Of a DNA stretch of 64,000 bases, positions 1 through 13,300 are shown piece by piece. Source of the DNA: Cololabis saira (Eukaryota > Chordata > Actinopteri > Beloniformes > Belonidae); assembly GCF_033807715.1 (NCBI RefSeq), contig NC_084591.1, positions 31,906,590 to 31,970,589 of the forward strand, in the 5' to 3' direction. The notes below the pieces were generated by a model that saw nothing but the letters and a program-made list of their open reading frames with translations, did no database searches and was not told the DNA's origin. Numbering within the stretch: the first letter of the stretch is position 1; each line of letters begins with the position of its first letter. The position numbers and the translations under genes are program-made.

Positions 1-1762
1 GAAGAAGAGTGTATTATGGCCTTGTGGAGATGTGCGTAGGCTGTTTTAATACGGGTGTAGAGTGAGAAATGGATTCCTGGTTTCCTTAAAGGCAGACTTA
101 TGCTTTTGGTAGAGGCTACAATTTTTTCCATTAATATGAATCAGTGGTATCAGTGGTTGATGTGTAACGATTGTTTTGATTTCCAATTTAGCAGAACTGT
201 TTTCTTGGCGATAGTGAGAGAAATGAGCAGCGGGTTTCTGTATCTGGTTGGGAGGTTGATTTGTGTGATATCTCCGAGCAAGAGGGATGGGGATGCTGGG
301 ATTCTGCAACTCAATATTGAAGAGAGTTTTTTTTGTGACTGCTACCCAAAAAGTGTGAACTGGTTCGCATGTCCAGGTTGCGTGAGAGTAATCATCGGTG
401 CTACCTAAAGTGTATTGTGAGCAGATGTCTGTGTCAGTTAAACCCATTTTTAGCATTTTGTGTTGAGTGATGTGAGTCAAATGTAGTGTCTTATACTGTA
501 TAAATTGTAAGTTTGCGTTATTTGTCATATAAAAGTTATTTATACAGATTTGTATCCAGAGGTCAGGGTTGGGAGAAACAGCCAAATCATTTCCCCATTT
601 TGAGGTTGGGAGTATTATTGATTCATCTGAGTTGGATAGAAGTTTATATACTTTTGAGATAATTTTTTTGGAGTCTGTGAATTTCTTGATTTCATCACCT
701 GGTCTGAAGGGTTGAAGGGAGTTTTTGATTATGTTAATCTTAGATTTGATAATCGATTTAAGCTGTTGATATTGGAAGAGCTGATTTCTCCCAACCCCTA
801 ACTAACCTCTGGGTTAGTGTGTTAAAACCTATAAAATGGTCATTTTCAAAAAGGTGATGAAGGTGAGTGATTCCTTTTATTTGCCATGTGGGAAAGTGAA
901 TGGGAGTGTTGTCAGAAAGAAAATCAGAGTTGTGCCAAATTGGGGTGTACTTACATGGTGATGTTGATGATCCAGTGATTCTACAGGCTTTCTACCAGGC
1001 TGTCAGAGTTGTAGAGATTACTGTATTTTTGAAGAGGTTGAATTTTTTTATTGAATGTTGAGGAACTGAAGGTCTGTGAGTAAGATGTTTTTACATTGGG
1101 ATTGTTCTAAATCTGTCCATGAATTACTGTATTTGGGTTGTTGAGTCCATTTTGTTAGGTACTGTAGTTGGTTTGTTAAAAAGTATAGTGGGAAGTTTGG
1201 TGCTTCAAACCTTTTTTTCTTTTGTAATGTTGAGTGACATTTTTGTTTAGTTTTTTATTTTCCCAATAGAACTGGGTAATTGAGGTGTTGAGAGATTTGA
1301 ACCGTTTAAAGACTGATTTTATGTTGTGAATGGCTATTTTGAATTCCTTTAATTTTATAGCTTTTTCGTATTGCTGTGGCAAGTGGTTCAATGAAAATGG
1401 AGAATAAAGAAGGTGAGAGTGGGCATCCTTGTCTGGTGCCTCTGTGAAGTGTGAATCCCCGTGATGTGATACCATTTGTGGTTATTGTGGCCATAGGTGA
1501 GGTGTAAAGAGTCTTGATCCAGTGGATGAACGACTCTCCAAAACCAAACTTGTGGAGGGTGTTGAGTAAAAATGACCAATTCACGTTATCGAATGCTTTT
1601 TTTGCATCTAATGATACAATTATAATTTTGTTTTTGGTTCGCTGTGTTAGGTTAATCAGATTGAATAGTTTACAAGTATTATTGGAAGAGTGTCTGTTTT
1701 TGATGAAGCCTAATGCTTTATCCATTCTTTTTTACAGTGTGTGCATGCCCACAAGATTCTGA
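1..1762 (-). mobile_element. L1-type LINE fragment, decayed, running off the left edge
   Basis: Read on the minus strand, 1725 down to about 1306 encodes a reverse transcriptase segment with the palm motif LDAKKAFDNVNW, then GFGESFIHWIKTLY and RQGCPLSPSLFSIFIEPLA, which is typical of the L1/Tx1 group. Just after this the frame changes, and the protein jumps to a C-terminal-like stretch (QFYWENKKLNKN, about 1290-1200). The region that should carry the Y/FADD catalytic motif is therefore missing, which suggests an internal deletion. Minus 585-46 encodes the usual L1 C-terminal region (ITQHKMLKMGLTDTDIC, then a W-x-C-E-P-V stretch). Stops and frameshifts make it non-functional. The 5' part is absent, as is usual for truncated LINE insertions. 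Confidence 0.85.
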
Positions 1763-4490
1763 CAATATTTCCATTATGTAGCACGGACCTGCTAACATCC
1801 AGGGTCTTCTGAGGAGTGTGTGCGTATCTTGGGAACTGTTTGTTATTGATGAGAGCAGAGATGACATGTCTTCAGGTCTGCAACAGCACGTTCTGATTCA
1901 TTGCTCCCTGCGGAGCACCGCTATGCTATTTGTCGGCCACACAAACAGAGTGCATTCTGGGGATCCTCTGAGTGTGACTGTAAGACGTTTACTGGTCTCA
2001 TCTGTCAGTCTGTTTCTTAATTAATGTTGTTGTACTCATATTATCTTCATCAATGAAAGTTGCAACAGATGGCGCCCCAAATGCTGCAAAGCCTTCAGTC
2101 TCATACTTTACCATTTATGTTTGTGTCTTTGCGCCGAGAGGATAATCAATCCTTGCACAATGAGCTTCTGAAATTATTTTAAAAACCATTTGCCAGTTGT
2201 TGCTCAAACATTAATTTAAATGCTCTTTGTGGAGTTTTTTACTGATTTATCTATTTTTAATTACATTTTTCACCTGGAAAACCAAAATAATTTTGAGCAT
2301 TTACTTTTTTTCTCATCAGTTTCCTAATTAATTAAACTGTATCTCGAGTTTTCAGAAGCAACCTGTTAACATTTTGGACTCGTACTGGTCACAGGCCTGC
2401 GACGTTGGTTTTGAACCTGCAGTGAAGCCCACATTGTCACTTTCACATTTCTGCCGCTCCCTGAGCTGTTGGTGTAATGGTTGTGTTGTGAGTGTCACCA
2501 TGTGATTCATTAAGTGAAACAGTTAAGTGAAACTTCAACATTGCGTTCCATATTGTTTGGAAATTATTTTATAACCATTATCAATAGGGCAGGGCAAGAT
2601 AAAATCACAAATTTTTCAAACACCAAACACAGCTTTAAATTGTAATCGAAAATCTTTTTAAAGAAAATCAAAAAATAATTGTTAATTGAAGTTTTTTACT
2701 TCATGTTTAAATTTATTCTAAAATGACTCATAAGCATATACATAAGCATTAAATCTTAATAAGCGTTATTGTTCCCTGGGTTCGTTCAGCATGTGAATGA
2801 TGACTCCAGACTTTTTAACAGTAAATAAATATTCAGTTGAGTGACGAGTGACTCACCTTGGTGATCTGCAGGTGTGCAGTCCACACCTGCTGAGTCCACC
2901 CTCCCGTAGAGCTGCTGCTCCATGACGCCCTCTGGTGGACAACTGCAAGGACAGAGAGGTGAAGAAACTGCACATTTATCCTCGGATCCCAACAGTTACC
3001 TTGATATTGCTGTTTTGTGCAGTTTGAAGTGAGCGCCACACACTTCTCATGTCAGATGCAGGACTATGTCTGTTTTGGAAAAAACGAACCACTTTTGACA
3101 ACAGACATGGCTATGTTGTGAATTTGTTTGCGTCTGAATGAGACCTGGCAGGAGAGTTGGTAGCGTTGCCATGGCATTAGATCTTCATTTTCAAACATTG
3201 ACATGAATTCTAAATTCACATTAATTAGTTAATTAGTTAATAAGTACAATTGTTTGATCTCTCATTACTTCCATGCGACAGTAGGTGCTTCTCTAGGACA
3301 GTCACTTGTGACATTCCCTCTTGGCATTAGGTTGATGCACACCTGAATTCTCCAAAATATCCAAATGCACAAATATCCTATTATCAAAGGCTGATAATTA
3401 GCAGTAGTCTACCTGGATGCAACTTTCCAACTTGAATCTGATGGAAGCAGTAACCCCCTTTACAGCCTTGACTGGTAATGTTAGCAGCATTACATGATTA
3501 CATGAATGGGGTAATGTCAAACATTGTCAAACTGAATTCTGAGTTCAACCTTCAGGCTCCAATGTAAGTGTCAACCAATCTAATTGTGGCTATACAGTCT
3601 AGGTGGCAATAGTGGCTGAAATGGAGAAGAAAAAAAACAATCATTGGCATGTGTAATCAACTCATCTTATATGACCAGATATTATGATCACATAAAATGG
3701 GCACAAATCTCTGGTACAAATACCATTAAAAGAGGGCTACTAACTTTACCACAAAACTATTTGGCTGTGCATCAGTTGGCAACGGTGAGGTTAAACCCAG
3801 AAAACTGATGCGAAGACACAGGAAGGAAGAACACACTGGTGTACGCGAAAGCGCATTCTGTGTTTTGCGTAAAACTAAATAAATACAAGTTAATCTGAAC
3901 TGAATCTCCCATGGTCAGTGTGTAGATATTGTAAATCCTGCAGGTTTGGGATGAACTCAAGAAGAGGTGATTTTAACCTTTTAAGCTCTGACTTTCTAGA
4001 TTGAGGCATACTGCAATGATTTATTTACTGCTACCCATCTCCTTCAATAAAAGCTTTTCTGCTGCTTTAATTGTGTTTCACACCTCTGAGATGCTGAGGC
4101 CTCAGTTCAATTTGTATTCTGCTATAATGTCATGAGATCAGCACATTAGTCTCAGTTAGGTGGGTATGACTTCATGTTTATTGCTCTGTGACTCACCTCA
4201 CAGCTGTGGTGTCCGATGTGCTGCTGCATCATATCCCTCTCAGCTGTTTTCATCTTTTAACAATCTCTTGTCTTTGGAGACAACTCCTGCACTGATGAGC
4301 GCGTTCTTCCAAAACAGGAACCGACGGGGTGTGTTTAGAGCCAAGGTACATGGACTGTATTTAAATAGCACTTTTCTGGTCTTGTTTATCACTCAAAGTG
4401 CTTGAGTCTAATTTATGCTGCATAGTAACTACGCAAGTAAACTATATACAGGATCAATATTGTTGTTTGTATTTATGATTGTTCATTGCT
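1763..4490. other. Non-coding stretch, no gene seen
   Basis: AT-rich sequence with no convincing exon on either strand. Bases 3280-3400 resemble a fragment of a dispersed fish repeat also seen near 53790-54030 (shared phrases around 'gcttctctaggac', 'tcttggcatt', 'cacacctgaattctcc'). A CTCF-like word lies on the minus strand at about 2925-2940 (CCACCAGAGGGCGT). Confidence 0.5.
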
Positions 4491-4494
4491 GTTC

Positions 4495-4650
4495 ATGTCG
4501 CTCTGTAATTACACCACTAAATGCTAGACAGCAGTGCAGGTTCTTTTCTGCTGCGCTGTAGCTGCCTTTTGTCTAGTTCCTATATTTAGCTCAGACATAG
4601 TAATCGAGCAAATAAAACTTATTTTATGAGTTGGAGGTGATATATGTTGA
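4495..4650. repeat. Dispersed repeat fragment (copy 1)
   Basis: This stretch shares its order of words with 39120-39280: a 'gtaattacaccactaaatgc'-like start, 'cagtgcagg', an 'aaataaaactta'-like stretch, and the end phrase 'gagttggaggtgatatat'. Two copies in one window imply a transposable-element family. No terminal repeat could be defined. Confidence 0.5.
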
Positions 4651-4827
4651 GCATCAGTAATTATTAGGGAGATTGCAGCAATTTATCTGAAATGTAGATT
4701 GTGAGATAGATAATGATATAGAAGCAGTGGTTACATGAAATACGAGAAAGAAGAAAAATGTTAATAAATGAACCAATCACATTTGTCGTGGTTTGTGTCA
4801 AGGCAACATCAAGGACATTTGTGGCAA

Positions 4828-4829
<2 letters not shown>

Positions 4830-4899
<70 letters not shown>

Positions 4900-4918
4900 A
4901 CACACACACATATATATA
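4830..4918. repeat. (TA)n/(CA)n compound microsatellite
   Basis: About 33 TA units (4830-4896) are followed by a short CA run and a second short TA run. The YIYIYI and HTHT open frames here are products of the repeat, not genes. Confidence 0.97.
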
Positions 4919-4919
4919 A

Positions 4920-6059
4920 GAGAATGAATGGAGTGCAGATTTCACATTCATAAACCTCGAGCTTTACTGTGAATCTCGATGCTTTACCTGAGCAGGTGAC
5001 TTCTTTCTGCTGCTGATTCATCTGCTCGCTCTCTGCAGCTGGGCAGCTTTGTGTCTCTTGTCATCATCCAGAACAGACGCTGACTCCATCACACACGCAT
5101 GAATAACACAGGAGCTCCATGAATAATAGAGGCAGCCACCCAGAGTCTGATGAGTCTGAGACACAATATCTGAACTAGAACAAAAGACAGACACTCACAA
5201 GAATAATAGGCAGTGTGCCAGTGAAGAGGTGCATGTACATCAGTTTATACACCAAACAGGATTGCACCAGTTTAGTTTTACTGCTCATTATCTAAACAAA
5301 TGGGATACATTAATTTCTTGGTGAAAGATGTATTCTTAAAATCCGGTTTGTTGTTAACAAATATGATTATATTTCATAATATTATTGAGAGCTTCAGTAC
5401 TGTCTCTGCTGTCTGACATGAACCGCTCAACCTGTTGGAGTTCATCCAGGATGAAATAACTTCTTCAGATGTCCCTATGAGACACAGAGCGATATCCGTC
5501 AGAATCTTCTATCAGGCTCTGTCTATCATACACATAACTATTATTGATTAAATATTTTTTATTCCGATTCTGTGTTTGAAGTGCAGAAACATGTTAACAA
5601 GCCCTGCTCATGCTGCATTTCTTTTATCTGCAGAGGTTGGCTAAATTATACAAAGAATATAATGAAAGCCAATGATTTACCTCCGTCCTTTAATTACGCT
5701 AAAACGTGCTTACTTATAGTGTGGGATAGTTTTTTCTAATAGCTATCCTTAAATCCATCATATATGTTATGATTATACATGAAAACTCCTTTAAAACACA
5801 AATATGGAGACAGTTTGTGGCTCCAGCTTTAAGCAGGAGCTAAAACAGTTTTTTGTTCGACTGAGCTGCAGCTCTTCTCTCCATCTCCTTCGTCACAGTC
5901 CACACATCCTGAATTCATGGAAAGCCTCAACTCCGTGACCCCACCAGCACGGTTTACTGCACACCAGCCATTCCTCTGAGTGGAGGAGCAGTCATATGAC
6001 TGCTGTCCAGGGGCAGTGAGAAGAATGAGAATAAATATATATACTGTATATATGTATGG
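4920..6059. other. Non-coding stretch, no gene seen
   Basis: No recognisable coding or repeat signal. On the minus strand a short open stretch ends at a GTAAAG donor-like site near 4989, but no partner exon was found, so no exon is called. Confidence 0.4.
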
Positions 6060-6262
6060 ACTCCCAGGCCCGGCAGGGTCTTTCTGTGTGGAGTTTGCAT
6101 GTTCTCCCCGTGCTTGCGTGGCTTCCTCCCAGAGTCCAAAAACATGCATGGTAGGTTGATTGATGACTCTAAATTGCCCGTAGGTGTGAGTGTGAGTGTG
6201 TCTGGTTGTGTGTATATATGTGGCCCTGCGATGGACTGGTGACCTGTCCAGGGTGAACCCCT
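6060..6262 (+). mobile_element. tRNA-derived SINE fragment (5'-truncated)
   Basis: This matches the body of the more complete SINE at 51545-51922. Both contain the phrases 'tctttctgtgtggagtttgc', 'catgttct', 'agtccaaaaaca', 'aaattgcccgtaggt' and 'ggtgacctgtccagggtgaa'. The tRNA-like head and the ATGG tail are missing. Confidence 0.75.
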
Positions 6263-6727
6263 TTTTTTTTTTATTTGTTTGTTTGTTTTTTAATTAAGAA
6301 CTAAAAATTGCATGGCATGTTCAAGATGTGGATAATAGTGTGCTTTTATATGTTTTGAACTTTTTTAATTAAATTCTGACTGGCGGCAAATGCTGGTGAC
6401 GGGCTGTTGGGAGTTAGCTGGCTTGGTTGCTGTTGATGGCGCTGTTGCCATGGCTGGGGTTGGGAGGCCAGGGGGTGGAGCGGCCTTATCACAGCCCTTG
6501 TTGTCTCTGGGGTCCGGCCAGGGCCCCTGGTTGGCTGTGGTGCCTCAATGGGGGGGTGGGGGCCCTGATGCCCCCGGCCCTCCTGGGCTGATCCTCCCTT
6601 GTTGGAAGGTTACAGCTGGTGCCTTTGTCACGAGGGGGATCTGGTATAGTCTGATGTGACCAACCAATGATGATAATAACTACCGTTGTTATTGACAGAA
6701 TTATCATAGGAATCAATACTATTATTA
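6263..6727. other. Non-coding; G-rich stretch, origin unknown
   Basis: Bases 6390-6660 are strongly G/C-rich (runs of GGGGG) inside AT-rich DNA and carry an open frame on the + strand. The protein is low-complexity glycine and alanine with no recognisable domain. I treat it as part of a repeat, not a gene. Confidence 0.4.
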
Positions 6728-7516
6728 GGGCCCGAGCACTGACAGTGCGAAGGCCCTATTGTATCTGTAGGAATTGTTTTGGTTTTTGTTTTTCACGTTT
6801 TTCTTCGACGAAATTAGGGCCTTTTTGTCCCCTAAACGTGCCCCAAAAGTCACCAAATTTTGCACGCAAGCCAGGCCTGGCGAAAAATGTGATATTTCAT
6901 GGTTTGCATTAATGGGCTGGGTCTAATGGCTCAACAGCGCCCCCTAGAAAACTTTGTGCCTCAAGCCCCACAATACGGTTTGACTTACATGCACGAAAAT
7001 CGCTACACACCTGTATCATGTCGCAACTTAAAGAAAAGTCTCTTGGCGCCATGGCCGAAACCGAACAGGAAGTCGGACATTTTGAATTAATTGTGTAATT
7101 TTGGTGCAATTTACCCAGGTGTGTTATACATAAAAATGTGCGTCTAGATCCTGCAACGATGGGCATTACTTTTCTCAGTCAAAAGCGTTACCATGGCAAC
7201 CATAGATGCCAAAAAGCACGCCCCCCTTCATCTGATTGGTCCATATTTGATAGTTCCTACTTTCTACCATAACTTTTGATTTGTTTTATGGTTTGACATA
7301 AAGAGTCGTGGGTGGTGTCATCGGACTCGGTTTTCAGTCATTGAACATAATTGGTGCAAATTAGCCCCGCCCCTTCTTCTAATTGGTCGATATTTGATAG
7401 GTCCTATTTTCTGCCATAACTTTTGAATGGTTTGACATAAAGAGTCGTGGGTGGTGTCATCGGACTTAGTTTTGAGGCCTTGACTTTTATTGGTGAAAAT
7501 TGCACGCGTGAGGGCC
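6728..7516 (+). repeat. Dispersed fish repeat bounded by AGGGCCCG words
   Basis: It starts 'agggcccgagcactgacag' and ends 'gcacgcgtgagggcccg', a layout common to a high-copy teleost repeat. Inside are two tandem copies of a roughly 130-bp module (about 7226-7360 and 7367-7490) sharing 'tttgacataaagagtcgtgg' and 'gtggtgtcatcgga'. It contains 'agcgccccctag', a word often found in these repeats. No protein is encoded. The class (DNA transposon or other) is uncertain. Confidence 0.6.
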
Positions 7517-9858
7517 CGTTTTTTATTTATTCATTCACTCCTCATTCATTCATAGATTCAGTCACTTCAACCTGCATGTTACAAACATCTTATTTATTTT
7601 AATTCATTCTATGAACAATTGTTTTCATATTTTATTTTTATTTTAAGACCACTAGATTGTGTTGACAATGTGTTTACTACACAAACACACACTCATAATC
7701 TTGAAACATGCAATCCTTCAGTAACACTAACAAGGGTACCAGCTTAAAAACAATTGTCTTCCAATCACATGGTCACATTGCTTGTGACATAGTCTACAGT
7801 GTTCAGATGATTTCAGCAACTTTTCAAATACCAGAATATTGCATCTCATAAATTTGCTTCATGAAAGTGACTGCAATTCCAAATAATTTTGAACAGCCTG
7901 TGAGTTGTGGAGGTTAAAGCTTCATGTTTATGTGGATCTACTAAGGTATCTGACATTTACGATGATTAATCAGGGTTCTCAGGCAAAGACAAGTCTTTCA
8001 GTCCTGACTGTTCAGAGGAAGAGATGAATGCTTTGGTGAGTCAGATCTGGCAGAATAAACCTCCTGTGTGATCTTAAAGGTCAGTCAATGGCAGCAGGAC
8101 TTTAGCTGCTGCTCCCTTCATCACTCTCCTCACCCTCTCTGTCCATGTTTTATTAATGATCAGGTTATGAATATTTGAAGGTCTTCTGGAAAGTGTTGTG
8201 AGACAGCCATTGACTATCTTACAGAGACTCTGTGTCAACACGTCACTGAACCAGAAGTAACAAACCAGCTTCATGTTTATTTCATCAGGATGGCTCATTG
8301 ACACCAGATCAAGACTGGTGAACAAGTCACACAAAAACAAAGATCGCTACACCGACAGGCCCTCCAAGACGAGTTACAGGTATCATAGAATAAAAATGTG
8401 AGCCAGCAGAGATTAAAACTCACATCATCCTCACTCCCATCTCACATTTACCTTTATGCCCGCTCTGCATCAAAGCTGGGATCACTACTGCCAGGGTCCA
8501 GTGCACTTTGGCACTGTTCCAGATGTTACTGGGTGTTACCAGATGCTACTCATCCCACAAATACATGTTAATTACAAATGTGGTAGCATTTAAAAGGGAA
8601 ATAAACAGGCTTTCCAGACCTGGTTAAAGATGTAAAACGCATGCTGGACTCCAGTAGCAGAGCGCCTTTTTTCACATTTATTTCTCCTTCATGGACATCA
8701 ACAAATCCATGATTAAGGACGCAACTCACAATTGTTTTGATGGCTTAATTTGTCTGTCAGTTTTCATTTGATCAATTATTTATTTAATGGTGCAATGCAC
8801 ACACTTGTATATTATTTTTTGAATTGTTTGCGATCTCTGTTACAGATTGATCTTATTGAGTTCGGCTCTGCTGGGCTTTTGCAGTATTAGTAAATTCAGA
8901 TTTTAGCTGCATCTCAGTTGATGCCAAGAATTACCAAGTCAACTGTGCTTGCTGTTCCATCAGTATGTTGTCATTTCCACTGTGGTAAACACTTCTGTCC
9001 AGTAATCCCCCAGTAATGGTCACATTATACAGGCTTTGCTAATCAGGTAACATTATACAGTGATCCAGAAGTGTAAATCCTGAAGGGAATCTGTGCAGCC
9101 TGAGTTTACAAATGCCCTGTTTACACCTGGTATTAAAATCCGTGCTGAGTGATCCGATCATAAGTGAACAGCCTTCAGTAAAATGTAAACACAACCCTGG
9201 ACACGTTGTAATCCAGTTGCTCAAACCACGTACAGTACAGAGATGCTCTGTGCCACATGTGACCAGATTCTTTGAACAACTAAAAAGCAACGTGCCGCCG
9301 GCCGCTGAATGCATTACTGCTGTGTTTAGTGTAGGAGGAAGGATGTACTCATTCATGCAACAATGCTGTCAAATTAAAGCGCAGAACAAGCAGGATTATT
9401 AACACACAACAACAACACTAAATACAATGTCTCGTCTGTTATTTAGATTCAAATAGTTCTTTGTTTAGTTCCTGACATATGTTTCTAACTCGATCCTCTT
9501 AAGCCTTTTGTTATCTCACATATTTTGGGATGGGTTTTTTTATTGCCATAATTGTTGTATATGTGTTTTTCATTTGTTGAAGCTGGAGAATAAAATATGG
9601 AGACTTGTCCGTGCCGGTTCTGTCCACTTTTGATCAGGACACTTAAGATGTTTTTTGTTAGCAGGTGAATACTAAAGGCTAGACTAAAACGGTGTCTGCA
9701 GTGGAGAAAATTAACAATAAATTAATACATTCTTTAAAAATCCATTCTCGAGGATAAAACTTGTTAGAGAGTATGTGGCCATCAGGCAGATGTTTCCTCC
9801 AGCCTGAAGCAGTGATTTGTTTCTTGTGTTTTGGATGGTCTTGACTAGTGATGAAGCA
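7517..9858. other. Non-coding stretch, no gene seen
   Basis: AT-rich, with no exon-like frame with good splice sites and no clear repeat family recognised. The minus-strand open frame at 8074-8340 has no recognisable domain. Confidence 0.4.
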
Positions 9859-10340
9859 TTGTGACAGTTTGGCCCCCCTGCAGGGACATAACTACGCCTT
9901 GCAGAGCATTCCAACAGCAAATGACCCCTGCAGGGACACAACAACACCTTGCAGATTGCTTTTGGCCTCATGTCCCCTTAAGACATAGACATGCAGGTTC
10001 CAGTTCCTGAAGACCCCTGCCGGGACATTGTCACGCAATGTCCGGCGTCTTGCATCCCTGCCGAGACTTCCAGCCCCCACAGAGACAAAGACCATATACG
10101 GACTTCCTGATCCCTCAGGGGTGGTCCCAAAGCTAAAGGTTCACACCTCTGACTGGCTCTCACTGGGCTGGTTTATTCCTGTAACTTTTGTATAAAAACC
10201 CTTTGACCAACCCAATCTGGGTCGGCATACCAACTCCAGACTTGATCTGTGCTGGTCATGCCCACCGCCGGCTTACTGATTTAAAAACTCTCTATACCAC
10301 GAGCGGACTTCTGAACTGGTTTTTGATAAATTCCTCAACA
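9859..10340 (+). mobile_element. Possible solo LTR or LTR-like repeat
   Basis: The unit can be read as TGTGAC...CAACA. It has a TATA-like box (TATAAAAACC near 10191) preceded by GC-richer sequence, as in an LTR promoter. Inside, the phrase 'cccctgcagggaca' occurs near 9875 and 9926, each followed by a 'ccttgcaga' word, with a third degenerate copy at 10012. No convincing target duplication was found, so the ends and class are tentative. Confidence 0.3.
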
Positions 10341-13300
10341 CTAGCAATGTTTCTCTTTTAACTTCTTATACTCACTCTCATTTATGATACACAGTATACA
10401 ATTGATACATATTTGAGAGCCACAAATGCAGTATTCTCATATTGCAGTTAATTTGAAAACCTCTGCATGCTTTCAGAAAAATTAATCATGTAAATTGTAG
10501 GGATTTAATGGGTTTGTTGAAATAGTTGGTACTGCATTTATTTCTGATGTGAAATAGCATCTGGTGTATGTCCTGAACAGACATCATTCTGATGTTTTCA
10601 TGTGTTTGTGTCTGTGTGAAACCTCCACGGTGATCTCTTCAAGGTCCTCTGTCACACTCAGTTCATTCATGCAAACTCTGTGGATTTGATCATTTGTCAC
10701 AGGTAAATCCTACAGTGAGATCTGAATTGGAGGAAACTTGAGCCCGCCAGGAGGTGAAACACGGTCTCCTAACTTTCAGTAAGGAGCTCTTTATTTCCGC
10801 CAGCGGAGCATGACCTCAGCAGATCCACCAGTCGAACACATTACGGGGGAAGTTGCTGCCAGGGCTGATTATGTTCCTGGTATCTTAATAAGATCTGGCA
10901 GGCATTTATAAGGCTCATGTTTGGGTGAAGAATTAAGACTTTAAAGCACTGCTGCCTCTGTCAGGTGTCAGTGGCAGGTATTAATCCCAGAAGAATTGGA
11001 GAAAGATGTTGGTGAGTATTATCTGGCAGCTGTGGTGCCTCACTTAGACCTGGGAAGAGAAGCTGACGCGAGGGAGGGAGAGAGGCTGACGCAATGTTGC
11101 TGACTCTCCCTGTGAAGATGGAAGTATTCGCTGGTTTCTATGATGATTGATGATTGTTTGTTCTTGGTTGATGCAGTAACTAGATCTGGCCTGACATAAA
11201 AGGCCACAGACATGCAGCTTCCATGTTGCTTCAGGGTCTGAGAGAAGTGCTGTTAATTATCTGATAAGACTTCTAACTTTTATTCTCTGTTTCACTTGCA
11301 CTCGTGATTGTTTTGCATAGGGAACCCTGCATAGCAGTCCGTCATCGAATGCAAAACAACAGCCAGTTGTTACAGTCCTTACTTTGGGCAGTCAGGTTTT
11401 GACCTGAGGACAAACGTAACTGTGACATTTTGTCTATTTGCTTTTTTTGTTTTTTGTGGTATGACGGAGCTGGTTTTGGTGTTTTTCTCAGGTGGTGTTT
11501 TGAATGGTTTGTGAATAGTTTAAATAGGTTGCCCTTTCCTTTTCTTGTCCCTTCTCTCCTCATGTCTATGAATCAGAAATTCCTCTCAAACATGCTGATG
11601 GAGCTTTCACTTCCTAAACATTCCTAGAGGAAAGAGGAAGCTCCAGGAGGAACTAGGAGAATGATACTCAGGCATTCATTTGTGAAAATCTTTTTAAAAG
11701 GCAGTATAACACAGTTCCACAAATTCCAAATTAACGCAAATGCAAATTTCAGATTAATGGTATTTTAATTTACAAAGTAAATTAAAATACAAAGGACAAG
11801 CATCGAGTCTAACATCTACCGCAGCCTGCTGATGTGACCCGGGTTTTCTTCTCCCAGTCTCTTCTTGTAGTTGCTGAAAATGCTATGATTGTTCAACTCG
11901 GCCGTTCATGAGTGGTGCTTATGTCATTGTCAATTTGTAGTCGGACTATTAACTCCTCTGGCAGACATGCTTTTAAAATAACCCTTGCAGGTCAGAAGAC
12001 CTTGTTTCTCCAACCTATTATCCGTCCAGTTGTTTTCAGTACCCAAATAACTCTCATGTTGCGAACCTTGTTTTTCTCAGACAGATGGAGAAGTTCTGGT
12101 CCTTCCTTGACCATAAAAGCTAAATAATGATTGCAGTTTGCATGTGGGGGTTATGTTTCTATGTGCTGCACACAACTTCAAGTCATCCTTGGCCTATCAT
12201 AACTTGGATGAAATATAAATAACTCTTACAGTACAGTGATTTTGTTGAGTTTGATGAGTTTTTCAATTCATGATATACGCTGATACTATAACTGGCCCAT
12301 GACTACATCACACCAATGTCCAGCATATGTGAAGAAATGCAGGCTGCTCTGATCACCAGATAACTTGGGTTGCTGGAAAAAGACAATGTTGCAGAGTGAT
12401 GAGGTTAAACCCTGACAGTCTGTTTAAACAATGTTCATACCTGGTTTTATGTTGAACTGAGGTTGAAAAAATGTGTTTAATTACTGAAAATGACTCAGAC
12501 ATGGTGTTTTCTGTATGCTGAGCAGCAGAGGAGTTTCTATTGGTCAGCTGCTGGCCTGCTGCTGATCTGTCATCAGTTCAGTTCGGATATGCAGACGAAG
12601 ACATGTTGACTATGATTGGCTCATTAGAATGAGATTACACTCTGGGCTCATGATTAGATGGGACCTGAAATGGATCCTCAGTTTTTGGGAACAGAAGTGA
12701 ACGTGACAATAACGTGGTAGCAGGTGTGAACAGAGCAGCACTTCTCCCTGTGCTATCATTAGTTTTTTCTACCTTCCTGGTCACCTCAGCTGTTTGTGCT
12801 GCACAGCTGACGCATTTGGCTGAGTGGACGCTGAGCTCGGCAGAACTGCAATAGTAATTACTAAGACTCTTTTGGGAGGTGGCGATGACGTCAGCAACGG
12901 TCAGATCAGTGGTGAACACACCTGTACAACCTGAGCTCTGCTGCCAGATCTAACAGAAACTGGTGGCAGCAGCAATTTGTAGAGTCCCTGAGGCAGAGAG
13001 GACATGAGCAACACAATGAGAAACTAAAAGGATCCTCACAAACAGCCCTGACCGCTGGATAATGCAGCCAGCAGGTCACGCAGCTGTAACTACTGAAAGA
13101 AATGATGGAATCAGCACTCTTTGAGGATGTTCATTCAACAGTTCAAAGTACGGCCTGGAACAATTTTATTCAAAAGATGAACATTCTGGCTTGGTAAAAT
13201 CTACTTTAAAACTCAACCCTCAATTTCGTCCTTGACAGTTTCATGACCTTTTCCAGTGTTTCAGCTGACAGCTCTCTTATTGGAGCTGTTCCCTCTCAGT

